Of a stretch of DNA of 64,000 bases, positions 10,438 to 22,250 are shown in pieces. The translations under genes were made by a program, and so were the position numbers. The notes under the pieces were generated by a model. That model was not told the DNA's origin, searched no databases, and saw only the letters and a program-made list of their open reading frames with translations. This stretch comes from Neofusicoccum parvum (taxonomy: Eukaryota; Ascomycota; Dothideomycetes; Botryosphaeriales; Botryosphaeriaceae), in assembly GCA_020912385.1 (NCBI GenBank), contig CP087212.1:868001-932000 (forward strand), given 5' to 3'. The first letter of the stretch is position 1. Each line of letters begins with the position of its first letter.

Positions 10438-11658
10438 ATGCCGCCCAAGAAACGCGCCAAACCCTCCACCTCCGCCGCAACGCCGCACGCCTCGACGCCC
10501 AGCAAAACGCCCACGAAGGACCTCCCGCCCTCCGCCTTCCCCGCGCACACCATCGACGTCCTCGCCGACCCGTGGACCGACGACCAGGAGACCTCGCTCT
10601 TCAAGAACATGATCCGCTGGAAGCCCACCGGCCTGCACAAGCACGTGCACATGGTGCAGATCGCGTCGTCCATGAGCCGCGAGGGCTTCAGCTACCAGAT
10701 GGCCCCCGGCGGCGGCCGCGACTACGCCCCGCACACGCGCATCCCCGGCATCTGGAAGAAGCTGGGCGAGCTGTACGACCTGGACGCGCTCGACGAGCGC
10801 GAGAACGCGCACGCCCTGGCCGGCTGGCCCGACGTCGCCGATCGCGTCTTCATCGCCGCCGCCGTCGCGCCGGTGAAAGCTCAGAACAAGAAGAACGGAG
10901 GAGGAGCCGGGGACGAGGACGTCGAGATGGAGGACGCGGCGGCGGCGGCGGCGACGGCGGCGGACGACAACGACGCGGACGACGACGACGCGGGCGACGA
11001 GGGCCCGTGGTTCGAGCTGCCGGAGGACGAGTTCGCGCAGATGATGTGGGACCGCAGGATAGCTCCGCCGCCCGGCCAAGCCGGCGCAGGCGCAGGCGCA
11101 ACGGCGACGACCGCCACCGTCGAAGCCGACGCGGCCCCGGCGGAGGGCGACGGCGCGGAAGGCAAGAGCGCGCGGGTCAAGGGCCGGAGGCTGTCGCCGC
11201 GCGTGGTCGTCGACCAGCGCAACACCAAGCGCAGCGAGAGCCCGCCGGCGTGCCCGGAGCTGCTGGCCAAAGTCGGCGACCCGGCGCCACTGTCGGCGGC
11301 CGAGCAGGACGCGGACCAGGCGAACGACACGGACGACGCGCGCTCGAACGCCGGGTCGCCGGCTGCGGGTGGCGGTGGCAGGGCCAAGGGAGCCAGCGCC
11401 AAGGGGGGCATGAGGGCGGCGGCGGCGGCCCGCAGCCGCAGCGGCCGGGCGGCCGGGCGCAACGCCAAGGCGCAGTCGGCGGATCCGGAGGACGAGGATG
11501 AGGAGGATGAGGAGGAGAGCAGCAGCGAGGAGGAGGACGAGGGCGAGACGCCGCCGGCAAAGGAGGGTGGCAGGGCGGCACGCGGCGGCAGGAGGACCAC
11601 GGCTAAGGGTGGTGGTGGAGGAGGCAGTAGTAAGAGGACCAGTGGTCGGAAGAGGTAG
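10438..11658 (+). CDS. eaf7: Chromatin modification-related protein EAF7 (NuA4 subunit)
   Basis: Subunit of the NuA4 histone acetyltransferase complex, acting in the nucleus. It is an intronless 406-aa protein. The conserved CT20/EAF7 domain lies at about residues 40-125: [19 protein letters not shown], then [15 protein letters not shown], then [20 protein letters not shown] and DERE. This pattern matches yeast Eaf7 and animal MRGBP. The rest is low complexity: an acidic block (DEDVEMED followed by alanines and aspartates) around residues 160-185, and basic, glycine- and acidic-rich stretches to the end, finishing SGRKR. I placed the start at 10438 because of its good context (CCACCATGCC) and the MPPKKR opening. 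The upstream open frame is rejected as leader sequence. Confidence 0.88.
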   Translation: MPPKKRAKPSTSAATPHASTPSKTPTKDLPPSAFPAHTIDVLADPWTDDQETSLFKNMIRWKPTGLHKHVHMVQIASSMSREGFSYQMAPGGGRDYAPHTRIPGIWKKLGELYDLDALDERENAHALAGWPDVADRVFIAAAVAPVKAQNKKNGGGAGDEDVEMEDAAAAAATAADDNDADDDDAGDEGPWFELPEDEFAQMMWDRRIAPPPGQAGAGAGATATTATVEADAAPAEGDGAEGKSARVKGRRLSPRVVVDQRNTKRSESPPACPELLAKVGDPAPLSAAEQDADQANDTDDARSNAGSPAAGGGGRAKGASAKGGMRAAAAARSRSGRAAGRNAKAQSADPEDEDEEDEEESSSEEEDEGETPPAKEGGRAARGGRRTTAKGGGGGGSSKRTSGRKR

Positions 11659-12127
11659 GATGGCGAGGCTGCTGTCTAGACCTTCTTGCGTACTTGAAGA
11701 AGTTGAACCAGGAAAGCTCTTCTCATAATATTTCGATACCCGCTGCTACTTTAAGCATGCAGCAAATTTGATTCACAGAGGCCCAGATGCCAGCTTTCTG
11801 TTGTGCTAGAGGACTCCATAAATTCCTGAACTTGTGAGGCTCCCAGTCGTCAGGGTGAACTCTGATATGGCCATCAAGCCCCCAAGGTTGGCTCGTAAGG
11901 TTGTCGAGTTGTTTATCACAAAGTGAATCGTATCAGGAAGAAAAGGCGGTCTTTACAATCTCATGTATTCTCAACGCAGTCAGTTGTAGCAGCTACCTAG
12001 CCGACACGCAGCGCGCAGCCAGGTCCGTTGGTCTGCTGTTTATATTCCCTATTCCCATCCCATGCACAACGTATCATATGTCATGCTCATAAAGTTTCCC
12101 AAAGGTTCAAAAGCGAAAGATGTTGAT
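11659..12127. other. Intergenic between convergent EAF7 and HET-C2 genes
   Basis: Holds the two facing 3' ends only; it is AT-richer than its neighbours. No gene seen. Confidence 0.5.
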
Positions 12128-12995
12128 TTACCACTTGGCCTCCTTCTTCTCCTGGAAGGCCTTGATGATGGTGAGAAGGTTCTCAAGGGCAGCCAGCCAC
12201 TTCTCAAGCTGCTGCTGGACCTCGGCCTCGTTGTCGCCAAGCTTGGCGTAGAAGTCCTTGCGGTAGGGCGTGGCGCTCATGGCGGCGCTGAAGATGGGCT
12301 TGATGACGAACGAGTGGTGCGGCTTCAGCGTGTTGCCGTACGCCGAGCGGAACGACTCGGAGAGCTCCTGGCTGGGGTTCTTGACGTTCTCGCGGAGCGC
12401 CTGGGCGGTGAAGTCGAGGCCGCTGGTGGAGGGGATGCGTTAGCGCGGGGCAATGTGTGGCGTGAGGGGTAACAAGAGCCGGCTGCAAAAACAACGGACA
12501 CACTTACCGCGTCAGCCACAGGAGACCCTCGGCAGCGACGTGCTTCTTCTCCTTGATCTCGTTGACAACGAGAGCCTGCAGCGTCTCGCTCTCGCCGGGC
12601 TTCTCGACCTGGCGGTTGCGGATTTTCTGCGGGCGGCCACGGCGTTAGCCAGCTAAACTCCATGACTTCTTCCCTCCATTGTGCGAGGTACGGCGGGACG
12701 GGCGTACGGTGATGTTGCCAGTCATGTCAGACTTGACGGGCTTGAAGGCCGCAGAGCCCAGGACATCTGTGTCGCAGCAATGACGTTAGCGGGGTGTTCC
12801 AATGCAGGTAGTCGAGCTGATGCTCCAGGAGACAGCAGCGCGCGCCTGCGAAGCCTGGGGGTAGCATAGCGTACCGAAGAGGGTAGTGAGCGACTCGGCG
12901 GCATCGAGGAACTCGGAGGTGTGGATGGCGTTGTCGTTGGCGGCGTCAACGGGGACGTCGACGAAGGACTTCTGGAGGGTGTCGAAGAAGGTCAT
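12128..12995 (-). CDS. het-c2: Glycolipid transfer protein, HET-C2 type
   Basis: Cytosolic protein that moves glycosphingolipids between membranes; its Podospora homologue HET-C2 takes part in heterokaryon incompatibility. Four exons (12995-12875, 12766-12708, 12626-12508, 12422-12128) give 197 aa, slightly shorter than HET-C2. Introns start GTACGC, GTACGC and GTAAGT and end CAG. The GLTP headgroup-binding residues are visible: D54, N58 and K61 in SDMTGNITK, W97 in GLLWLTRGL, and H135/H136 in LKPHHSF. The C-terminal half (FSAAMSATPYRKDFYAKLG) is strongly family-like and the protein ends EKKEAKW. It is divergent from the dehydrogenase gene to its right and shares a 564-bp promoter with it. Whether it has any incompatibility role here cannot be read from sequence. 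Confidence 0.92.
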
Positions 12996-13559
12996 GGTGG
13001 CGGTTGCGGATAGCGGGAGATTGGAGCGGCGGGGTTGCAATTGAAGCTGTGGGCGGGAGACTGGAGATGCAAGGCTGGCGACGAGCGGGTTGTTCGAAGA
13101 AGTAGCAGGCGCTCAGGGAGGGGCGATGTGGCTACAGCCAGTCGAGGCCTTAGCCCCTCGCGCCTGATCGAGCTATGGCGGTGAATGGAGACCCTGGTGG
13201 GGCGGCATGACGCGGGGCGAGCATCCTCAAACAAGCGCACCTGCCGATCCCGCGCGCTGACGACCACCGGCGGGAGCACCCACCCAGCTCGCCTTCTCTG
13301 CGATGTCGACGGGCAGCCGCATCGTCTGCGTGTATATGGGTGCTGGGCGGCGGATCATCGCTTTAGCGGCATCCCATCGCACGGCGGCACATCTTTGAAC
13401 CGCCTCCCCGCTGTCGGCTCAAAGTTGCGTGAGGGCGAGCGGCGGATCGCCTTCTCCGCACGTCATATATATCCCGCGGTCGTCTGCGCGGTGCTCGTGC
13501 TGCTGCTCGTCATTTCTCGCAATCTCGCCGTGTTTTGCGTGCATCCCTTAATCTGCACC
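12996..13559. promoter_or_regulatory. Divergent promoter, HET-C2 and dehydrogenase genes
   Basis: 564 bp between two divergent start codons, with no coding exon. A TATATA-like element lies at about 13465-13471, roughly 90 bp upstream of the dehydrogenase ATG. Confidence 0.45.
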
Positions 13560-14713
13560 ATGTCGCCCAGCCACGTCGCCCAGACCGAGCGTCTGTTCCG
13601 CATCGCCTCCATCCCCGGTGACGGCATCGGCACGGAGATCACCGAGGCCGCTGTGCAGGTGCTGCAGAAGCTCGCCGGTGTGCATGGCTCGTTCCACTTT
13701 GACTTCACCGAGTTCGATTGGAGCAGCAACAATTACCTCAAGCGGGGCTGGTACATGCCTGAAGATGGGCTGGAGCAGTTGAAGAAGTACGATGCCATCT
13801 ATTTCGGGGCTGTTGGCTCGCCCGGTACGCGTATCCATATCCACCCATCGTGACAAATGCTAATTGGACATCAGACGTGCCTGACCACATCTCGCTCTGG
13901 AATCTCATTCTCCCCATCCGCAAAGCATTGAACCAGTATGTGAACCTGAGGCCGAATCATATCCTGCCCGGCACAAAGTCGCCCCTGGCGGACTGTGCGC
14001 GGGAAGACCTCGACTGGGTGTTCGTGCGCGAGAACAGCGAAGGCGAGTACTCAGGCCAGGGAGGCACGTCGCATGAGCATTCCGGCCATGCCATTGCCAC
14101 CGAGGTCTCCATCTTCACCCAGGTCGGCGTTGAGCGCATCATGCGTTTTGCCTTCGAGACAGCCCGTAGTCGCCCGCGCAAGAAGCTCACTATGGTCACC
14201 AAGAGCAACGCTCAACGCCACGGCATGGTGCTTTGGGACAAAATCTTCTTTGATATCAAGAAGGAATACCCCGACGTCGAGACAGACAAAATGCTAGTCG
14301 ACGCCATGACAGTCCGCATGGTTCTAAACCCGAAGTCGCTGGACACAATCGTGGCCACGAACCTGCACGCCGACATCCTGACAGACCTGGCAGCCGCGTT
14401 GTCAGGCAGTATCGGCATTGCGCCCTCGAGCAACCTCGATCCCACAAGGAAGAACCCAAGCATGTTCGAGCCAATCCACGGTAGCGCTCCCGACATTGCT
14501 AGCAAGGGTATTGCAAATCCAGTCGGTGCGTTCTGGAGTGCCGCCGAGATGGTCAGATGGCTAGGCGAAGAAGCTGCCGCCGATACCCTAATGAAGGCAA
14601 TTGAGAATGTTACAGGAGCAGGAATTAGGACAAAAGATCTTGGGGGATCGAGCAACACGAAAGAAGTCACAAACGCTATCTGCGCGGAGATTGAGAAGAT
14701 CGGGAAGAGCTAA
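13560..14713 (+). CDS. Tartrate/D-malate dehydrogenase-like beta-decarboxylating oxidoreductase
   Basis: NAD-dependent enzyme of the isocitrate/isopropylmalate dehydrogenase fold, closest by motif to tartrate dehydrogenase/decarboxylase (D-malate dehydrogenase). Two exons, 13560-13824 and 13875-14713, give 367 aa, the normal length; the 50-nt intron has GTACGC, a GCTAAT branch and CAG. Family landmarks in order: IPGDGIGTEI near the N-terminus, YFGAVGSP-DVPDHISLWN across the intron, FVRENSEGEYSGQGG with the catalytic tyrosine, VTKSNAQRHGMVLW with the catalytic lysine, DAMTVRM and NLHADILTDL with acidic metal ligands, and FEPIHGSAPDIA. The DVPDH segment and the tyrosine block argue for this subgroup rather than leucine biosynthesis. 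The physiological substrate in this fungus is not known. It probably acts in the cytosol, as no targeting peptide is evident. Confidence 0.85.
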
Positions 14714-15452
14714 ATTTCGGCTTGGGGGTTGAGCTAACAAGAGGTGGGCTTCTGACAAGGTCGCTTTGCATTCGCAACTGGATCGACTTGCTCTTCAGGC
14801 ATTTGTATCAGCAACGGCCTCAAAGCGGTAAATGATAAGAGTTGAGAAAACTGAAAGGTGGAATAGGATCGACTTCAGAAGAGGGAGCCGTTTTTTTCCG
14901 CATAGTTATAGTGATCTCAGCGGACACGGGTTCTAATAATCGTTTGCTTCATCATATTGTAGAACAAGGACGAAATCAAAGCAAATATGCCTACGTACCT
15001 CATAGGCAAATATGGGGACACCGTGCTGAACAGATTGTTAAATGACCACTGAATTGAACGAGTCTCGCAGTTCTGGTTAAGCCTAAAATGTGTGGCTGCC
15101 AGAACGACCGTCAAAGGGATAGGAGAGCCCTTGAGTTGAAAGCTTGCTGACTGCGCTTGACATCAGTCAGGCTTGCCAATGCTATGAGCGGAGATTGTGC
15201 TAGCATGGGCACGAGCAGGTCTGTTTAGAGATGAAGCAATCATCCACGCAAGGAGTTTGCCGATGCGCAGGGCTCTCAGTGTGCATGAGTGCTTCAATCT
15301 CGGACGGGAAACCTTCATGACCAGACCAATTCATGGTAGGGCCAATACGGAAGGTTGCTCCATGGCAATTTAGACGGACCCGATGCTCAGGATCCGACCA
15401 CAGATCTCTCAATGTGGCCGGCACCTTATTCAGTCCAGGGGAAACCGCAGCC
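14714..15452. other. Intergenic between convergent dehydrogenase and IMP2 genes
   Basis: 739 bp of AT-richer sequence with no recognisable gene. Confidence 0.5.
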
Positions 15453-16290
15453 TCAGTCAATCAACTCGCGAGGCGGCTTCATGGGGAACTTCGCCGGAAT
15501 GACCTTCGAATACGTCTTGAACTCGACCTTGGGATCCGGCACCTTTCCAATCCGACTCGGAGGCCAGACGATGTACTCGGCACGGCCATTGATGAGGCCC
15601 ATTGGGATCTGCATGACCAGCGACAGCGTCAGCAGCAATCTCACGAATTCCAAGTCCCCCATGCAGTCATGGAGTCTCTAATTGCCACACTCCAGAAGGT
15701 TCGCAGGAGCCTCACGTGCCACCCAACTCGAACACACTCACCGGCCCAAAATCGTTGCTATCCACCGTGTGCCTCCAATTGTCACCCTCAACCCACACAT
15801 GGCTGTACGGCACGACGAGCTTCTTAAACGGGTACCTGCCGCGGGTGATGACGACGTCGCCGGGCAGGGCAACGACGCGCTTGACGCTGAGCTGCTCGGG
15901 CTTGTGGGGGGCCCAGAAGCTGACGATGTCGCCGCGGCGCAGCAGCTGCGGCGGGGCCAGGCGGTTGAAGAGCAGCTTGTCCATCTCGCCGGCCTCGTCG
16001 AAGTGCGGCGACAGCGTCGGCGCCATCGACTTGCCCTCGACGCCCGTCACCTCGACGATGCAGCTGCGTGTGAACGCCAGCGCCGACAGGCCGACCGCCG
16101 TGTAGTAACCGTAGCGGAGCGCGAAGCGGGCGGTCCGCGGGAGGCGGGAGAGGAGGGGCGGCGCCATTGGCGCGTTGGCTGATGGGAGGGGCGTGGCCGA
16201 GTCAATGGCGGTCGGTGGTGGTGAGAGGTGAGAGGAGCGCGTCGGTGTGGAGGCGGGTGATCGGGAATAAGCGGGTGTTTCCTGTGCCAT
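15453..16290 (-). CDS. imp2: Mitochondrial inner membrane protease subunit 2
   Basis: Type I signal-peptidase-like serine protease that removes sorting signals from proteins in the mitochondrial intermembrane space, acting with IMP1. Two exons, 16290-15742 and 15608-15453, give 234 aa; the 133-nt intron starts GTGAGT and ends CAG. The catalytic serine is S88 in GVEGKSMAPTL and the lysine is K137 in SVKRVVALPGD. The block VWVEGDNWRHTVDSNDFGP joins across the intron to IPMGLI, as in family members. A single hydrophobic segment lies at about residues 60-80. I used the ATG at 16290. The ATG at 16167 (MAPPLL, residue 42) is a plausible shorter start, since the first 41 residues are low-complexity serine/proline. 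Confidence 0.9.
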
Positions 16291-17447
16291 GTCGTGAAGT
16301 CGTTGCCGGTGACGACCCCAGAGCAGTACAGAGACCTGACTTCTCGTTGCATTGCAGGCTATACAGGTGAATGTATGCCTTCCCAGCACCTCGTACTTCT
16401 TGAACGATCTGTACGTACGAACATTGTAATTGTTGCGGCGTCCGATCGAAGGGCATAAATCCGCGCGCTCAACCCACCCACGAAGGCGAAGACGCCAGCT
16501 TGTCTCAATGCACGACATGTTCCTTATGGGAGAGACTCTGACCTTTGAAGCCACGATGTAGTCGAAAATCAGGCGTGACTTTCGTGAACGAGACAGCAAC
16601 AGTCAGTGAGCAAGCGACAGCAAAACAGTTGGACTGAGTCTCGACCGGAGGAAGCACATAAAGCCTCTAAGCCCACGACCATATCTACACAATCAGCCGG
16701 CAACACCCACGATGCTTGCACCTCACTTGTATGCAGAAAGGGAGCAATCACGCAAAACCATGCTCGAGAGATCCGTGGGCCGCCACGGCTCCACCTCCAG
16801 CCCACGACGAAAAAAGCCCTCCGAGAACCATAACGCCACTTTCCTCCATCAACGTCGCGGTCCCGGAAACCCCCTGAGGCGAAAGCAACTTTACAAAACT
16901 CCGTGCCACCTTCTCCGGTACGCCAGGAAAGAAACGAAAACCGGGTAAGCGTGGCCGAGAGGACCGGTCAAGGCCAGAACGCGCGTGAACAAAGGGTCGA
17001 CGCCCACCTTCCACCTGCCCATCTGGCCACGCCGCACGCACACTGCAGGGCACGGCACGGCACGACACGGCAGCATGCCCCACGCCGCCATCCCTTCGCC
17101 CCAGGCACGGGCGTGCTTGCTCACACTCTGCAGGCGCACTGGTGGGCCAGCCAGGCACACGACAGAAAAGATCGCCCCCGGTGAAACCCCACGCATCTTG
17201 CCTCCCCTCCAACCATCCTTCCCGCTCGCGGCTGGACCGCAGCATCTCACGTCCCAGCGCCGGGGGCGAGACGTCTGACAGGCGGGCAGATGCGGTGCGG
17301 TGCGTTGGGAGGGGCGAGGGCGCGGCGTAGCACAGCACGCCTGCTGTCAGAAGTGCGACAGCGATGTCTCGCTTCATCCGGGCGCGGAAGGCAACACACA
17401 ACACGCACCCAACCCTCTCTGCAGCCCCCTTTTCTCACGCCGCTGGC

Positions 17448-17468
17448 GCCGCCGCCGCCGCCGCCGCC
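17448..17468. repeat. (GCC)7 trinucleotide repeat
   Basis: Seven perfect GCC units in non-coding GC-rich DNA. Confidence 0.95.
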
Positions 17469-17949
17469 CGAGCCGCTCCCTCTGCTCGGTCGGAGGAAAG
17501 ACACAAGATCTGACTCAAGGGTTTCAGAAACGCCACATGCCTTGCAAGACAGCGAAAACGGATTGCACGAAACGACGCACAACAGCAAAGCAGGTGAGCA
17601 CCGGCAGCATCGGAGACAGCAAGAGGAAAACGCATCAACAATGAACAATGCCCCTCTGCTCCCCTTCCCCCGCGCGTTCCCATCCTCCACTCATTTGGTG
17701 TTACATCTTACCGCAGGGCCCACAAGCAAAGCAAGAGCTGACGTCCTAGGAAACGGACGGAATGCAGAAGGATAGAAACGTTTCGGAAATTCACCACCCA
17801 AATTGGAGGAAGAATCCTTATTTTTTGACTTTCGTACAACCCGCAACTTGTCAGCTGCCCCTTCTGCGGCTGCCTCTTCCACTTGGAGAGAGAAGAGGAA
17901 GATGGAAAGAGCCGACAAAGGGGGGAATGAAAAAAAGAAAATAAGTCTT

Positions 17950-17967
17950 GATGATGATGATGATGAT
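17950..17967. repeat. (GAT)6 trinucleotide repeat
   Basis: Six perfect GAT units about 215 bp beyond the stop codon of the MCH1-like transporter. Confidence 0.95.
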
Positions 17968-18182
17968 GTCTTAGAATCCCCACTCCGGTGTACTCCCCCA
18001 GAAGAAAGCCACCCGCAACCATTTACCCGCCGAACCCGTCTACGCAGAAATGAAGCAAAGAAAAGTACGGACCAGTAGTAAAGGGAAATAAGTCAACATG
18101 GCGGAGGCAAAGGATCTTCCGAGACCCGCCGTCGCCTCCCAGAAGAACTGACGGAGCTAAGTCCGGTCATGTTGCATTCGGC

Positions 18183-20130
18183 TCAAGCATCATGCGAGTT
18201 CCGTTCCTCCATCTCCTTGCGCTTGACGGCGCGTTCATGGCTCATGGTCCACAGGATCAAGAAGACGCCCGCGATGCTGGAAACGAACGTTATGCCGTAA
18301 GCGGACCTGTAGCATGACAGACCCTCCGTGCACTCCCGGTCACCTCCGTCCAGTGGCGTGCTGTGGGCATCAAAGATGCTGCCGTAGCACAAGTTGAACA
18401 CGTTGCCGCTGATCACGGGGGACAGTGTCATGAATCCCCAGTTCTGTGTCATGACGTGAACGCCGAAGGCGTCGGCAACAATAGATGGGAACACGCCGAA
18501 CAGCGCTCCGTAGCCCAGACCGGTCAGGCTCGACACCAGCCACAGGTGGTTGGGGTTCTCGACCCTCATGGCGGTAAATTGGGCGAGAGTGAAGATGAGC
18601 GCGGATGCAACCAGACACCAGAATCGTGACATGTTCAGCTTCTTCACGAGCGCGTCGGAGCCTATTCCTGAGGCGAGGCGTCCGAGAAAAGACCCGATCG
18701 AGATTATGGAAACTTGAGCAAGCTGCTTTGCTCCGATAAAGCCTTTGGAGACGCTGTCATCGTAGTGGGACCACAGCGCTTGTGCCTTTGAAAATTCAGT
18801 CAGAGTCCGTACAAAATGTCAGTGTAAATTCGACTCACATCGTGTCCAATGTTGCTGTTGTGCAGTTAGCATGTGTGGATCCAGAACAATAATTCTTGGG
18901 CTAACTCACTTGATAGTCATTAGACCAATGCCAGTCAACAAACCGAGAACAGTAAAGAGCTGCCAACACTCCACGGTGCGGAGCATGCGCATACCTGAGA
19001 TATCTGGTCGATGTGAGTGGTGTTCATCATCATGGTTGATATCTTTCGGTGGTAGGTCGCCGGGCTCAGAAATGAGGGAGGAGGATTCGGACGCCTCGTT
19101 ATCCGGCGCATCGGGCACCTCGTTCTCTATCCAGCAGTGGGTCGGCAGCTGCCCTCGAGCAAATCTCGTGGACGAACAAATGAATTGACATGCTTACCTG
19201 CTTCTGAGTAGTAGCTCTTGGAGCTAGCATTGCTGTCCCTCGACTTTGTGCGATGAAGATGATGTTGCTCCGGGCGAGCCTCGATGACCGGAAGGGCTGT
19301 ATAAGATGCTGATTTGGAAACGATATGCAAGAAAAAGGCGCCGACAAAGACCATGCCAAACGTGGCAAAGGAAAGCAAAAGAAGGAAGCTAGAAGTGTCC
19401 CCGGGGAATGCTATACGAGAAATTGTGGTGAAAAAGAACGCGCTGAGGCCGAAGGCGGACAAGGGAAAAGCGGTTGCTGTTCCGCGATGGTGCGGCCAGC
19501 TGAGAGCAGCTGCGTAATGTCAACATGAGCTTACGACTACCCACATTGCGGCGTACGTACCTGTCTTCAAGCCTGCTCCTGAGGCGGAGGAGCTTCCAAC
19601 GCCGGTTAAGAAGGACAGAAACGACATTGTCGTCACGCTCATGTAGCCCGGGCCATGGTCGTATGCTACCCCCATTTTAGCAGCAATTCCTTCGAAAGTG
19701 GGCGCGCTGGAGTCCAACCTTTGTGGAGGGGAAGATAGCCCAGGATCAGCAACACTGCACCAAGAAAGGCGGCAGGGCGCGGGCCTCTGCTATCTACCAG
19801 CATGCCCACCGGAATACCGGTGGCATACATTCCGATGTTGCCCGCAGCACCCTATCTCTATCTCAGAACGTGTCCGTAAAGTGGGGGGAGAGCTGAGGTT
19901 GGGCTTACGATGAGGTTGCTCTGGGTGGCCGTGAGCTGCAATCTGTCTGCGAATTGCGGCGCCCAAGCCGAGTAGGCATACTAGCAAGCGGTCAGAAGGC
20001 GGAGAGGAGCAGAAGCGGCGCGTGGCAAGCTCACGTTGGTTCCGGCAGCCAGAGCCACGACGACGGCGGCTACGGTGGACAAGATCCGGGTCTTGCGGTG
20101 CGACCGCTCGTCTGAAGGGTCGTTGATCAT
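18183..20130 (-). CDS. mch1: MCH1-like major facilitator transporter
   Basis: Probable transporter of the nodulin-like/MCH1 branch of the MFS; yeast Mch1 resembles monocarboxylate permeases, but its substrate is unsettled. Eight exons (20130-20035, 19980-19909, 19851-19719, 19665-19561, 19509-19198, 19126-18910, 18854-18839, 18785-18183) give 517 aa with every phase matching. Exon 7 is only 16 nt and completes the motif TINNIGHDAQALW. Conserved blocks include YSAWAPQFADRLQLT, GNIGMYATGIPVGMLVDSRGPR, WPHHRGTATAFPLSAFGLSA and IGSFLGRLASGIGSD. About twelve hydrophobic helices are visible, with a long serine- and acid-rich cytosolic loop coded by exons 5 and 6. The start at 20130 is the first in-frame ATG after a stop. 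It is divergent from Tms1. Confidence 0.85.
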
Positions 20131-20652
20131 CTTGCTGGGTCGTCCGGGGTCCGGAAGACTCTGGGCGGCCAAGGACAGTCTTTCTCAGCGGGGCATTGAA
20201 GCGAGCGATGTGGTGTTGAGGGCGGCGGAGGTCCGAGCAGGGAGAGCGCGGGCGGCGCGGAGGGCGTAGGTTTGCGGAAGGTTGTTGATAAGACAGGCTG
20301 ACAGGTGGCAGGTGGAATCCCGGCAGGGCGCGCGCTCTCCGTGGGGATTTAAACGCGGGTGGGCGGCATCGCGGAGAGAGAGGGCTCCTGAGCAGTGGGA
20401 GAGGGATTGACACGTACACGTACCCAGCCAGTGCTCATCGTGACATTATTTGCGACAGCGGAGATAACTGGAGCTCCCTGACCCAAGCCGGGTCGCTGGT
20501 GCCGCCCGCAGCCCTGCGCGGCTGCCAAGCCCCGGAGCGCGTGGCCTCCGCGCCAGACCTGACGCCTGCGCTGCACAGTTGCGTAACAACAACCATCGCA
20601 ACCCTCCAGCGACTGCACTGCACCGCATCGCATCCAGCCCTCAGCCGCAACC
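20131..20652. promoter_or_regulatory. Divergent promoter, MCH1-like and Tms1 genes
   Basis: 522 bp between two opposed start codons, with no coding exon. The Tms1 leader is C/A-rich up to CAACC-ATG. Confidence 0.5.
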
Positions 20653-22250
20653 ATGGGAGCCGCGCTCTCCATCCCGTTCCTGGCCCTGCCCAGCATGGGC
20701 ACCGTACGTGCGCTCCAGCCTGCGCGCTCGCGCTCGCGCCCGCCTACTGACGCCTCTCCAGCTTGCGACGTTCGCCGCCTCGTGCTGCGGCGCGGCGACC
20801 TGCTCTGCCGTCTGCAGCGCCTGTGGGAAGTGCCAGAACAGGTGCGCCCGGCTCTCCTCCCGCGACTGCCCCCCGCTGACCGCCTCGCAGCATGGCCACC
20901 CGTATCGCCTACGCCCTCATCCTGCTCGTCAACTCGATCATCTCATGGATCATGCTCACCGACTGGGCCATCAAGAAGCTGCAGCACCTCACCCTGGACT
21001 ACATGGACTTCAAGTGCGGCGGGACCGAATGCTACGGATACGTCGCCGTGCACCGTTTCAACTTTGCCTTGGGATTCTTCCACGCCATCTTGGCCATCAT
21101 TTTGCTTGGCGTTAGGTCATCGAAGGACGGCCGTGCGCCCATCCAGAACGGCTTCTGGGGCCCCAAGATTATCGCCTGGCTGGGCCTCATTGTCATCAGC
21201 TTCCTGATTCCGGAGGGCTTTTTCGTAACATGGGGCAGCTACCTCGCCCTCATCGGCGCCATCTTGTTCCTGCTGCTTGGCCTCGTCCTGCTGGTTGACT
21301 TGGCGCATAACTGGGCCGAGTACTGCCAGGACAAGATTGAAACTACGGGCTCGCGCGTATGGACCTGGCTCCTGATCGGGTCGACCGTATCTATGTACGT
21401 GGCCTCGCTTGCCATGACCATTGTCATGTACATCTTCTTCGCCCACGGCGGGTGCTCGATGAACCAGGCTGCTATCACCGTAAGTCGTGCCCGTGCCCGC
21501 CACTATGAGACTCGCTGCTCACCGGTCTAGATCAACCTGATTCTGCTCTGCTTCGCCTCAATCGTTTCCGTCCACCCGAGCGTGCAGGAGGTCAATCCTC
21601 GCGCCGGTCTGGCCCAGTCGGCAATGGTCGCCATCTACTGCACCTACTTGACCATGTCTGCTGTGGGAATGGAGCCGGACGACCATAAGTGCAATCCACT
21701 TATCCGTGCACGTGGCACCAGGCGGGCTAGCATCATCATCGGCGCCGTTGTCACCTTCGTGACTGTTGCCTACACGACGACCCGTGCCGCGACATATGGC
21801 CTGGCGCTTGGCGCTCAAGGCAACCCGTACTCCTCCCTTCCTACCGACGACTACGAGCATGGACTTGTCACCCAGCAGCCTGAAAGCCGTCGTGAAATGC
21901 GCGCTGCTGCTCTCCGCGCCGCCGTCGAGAGTGGCAGTCTGCCGGCCAGCGCTCTGGACGATGATTCGGACGATGAGTCAGATGACGGGAACCACAGCCG
22001 TGATGATGAGCGCAACTCTACGCAATACAACTACGCGCTGTTCCATGTCATCTTCCTGCTCGCAACCGCGTGGGTCGCGACGTTGTTGACGATGAACTTT
22101 GACCCCACGACCGAGAACGACGGGTTCGTCGCGGTTGGGCGCACATACTGGGCTAGCTGGGCAAAGATTTTGAGTGCGTGGGCATGCTACGGCATCTACA
22201 TCTGGAGCTTGGTTGCTCCGATCGTTTTGCCTGAGAGGTTTGATTACTAG
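20653..22250 (+). CDS. tms1: Tms1/SERINC family membrane protein
   Basis: Multi-pass membrane protein of the serine incorporator (SERINC/Tms1) family, found in eukaryotic endomembranes and linked to serine-lipid and membrane-lipid handling; its biochemical role is debated. Four exons, 20653-20703, 20762-20841, 20891-21479 and 21531-22250, give 479 aa, the usual family size. The cysteine-rich opening CCGAATCSAVCSACGKCQNS is the family hallmark and is split by intron 2. About ten helices follow. Typical blocks are HRFNFALGFFHAILAI, GFWGPKI, SFLIPEGFF and YCTYLTMSAVGMEPDD. A hydrophilic acidic loop (ALDDDSDDESDDG) lies before the last helices, and the protein ends LPERFDY. Donors are GTACGT, GTGCGC and GTAAGT, all with CAG or TAG acceptors. 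Confidence 0.93.

Larger units (their letters stand above)
16291..18182. other. Long intergenic stretch with simple repeats
   Basis: About 1.9 kb between the IMP2 start and the 3' end of the MCH1-like gene. Open frames here are GC-driven, overlap on both strands, and show no domain. It contains a (GCC)7 tract at 17448-17468 and a (GAT)6 tract at 17950-17967. No gene is supported. Confidence 0.5.

Noticed and set aside
16748..17404. Minus-strand frame with a signal-peptide-like internal methionine
   Set aside because: Composition-driven; the same DNA is open in other frames, and the peptide after the hydrophobic stretch looks random.
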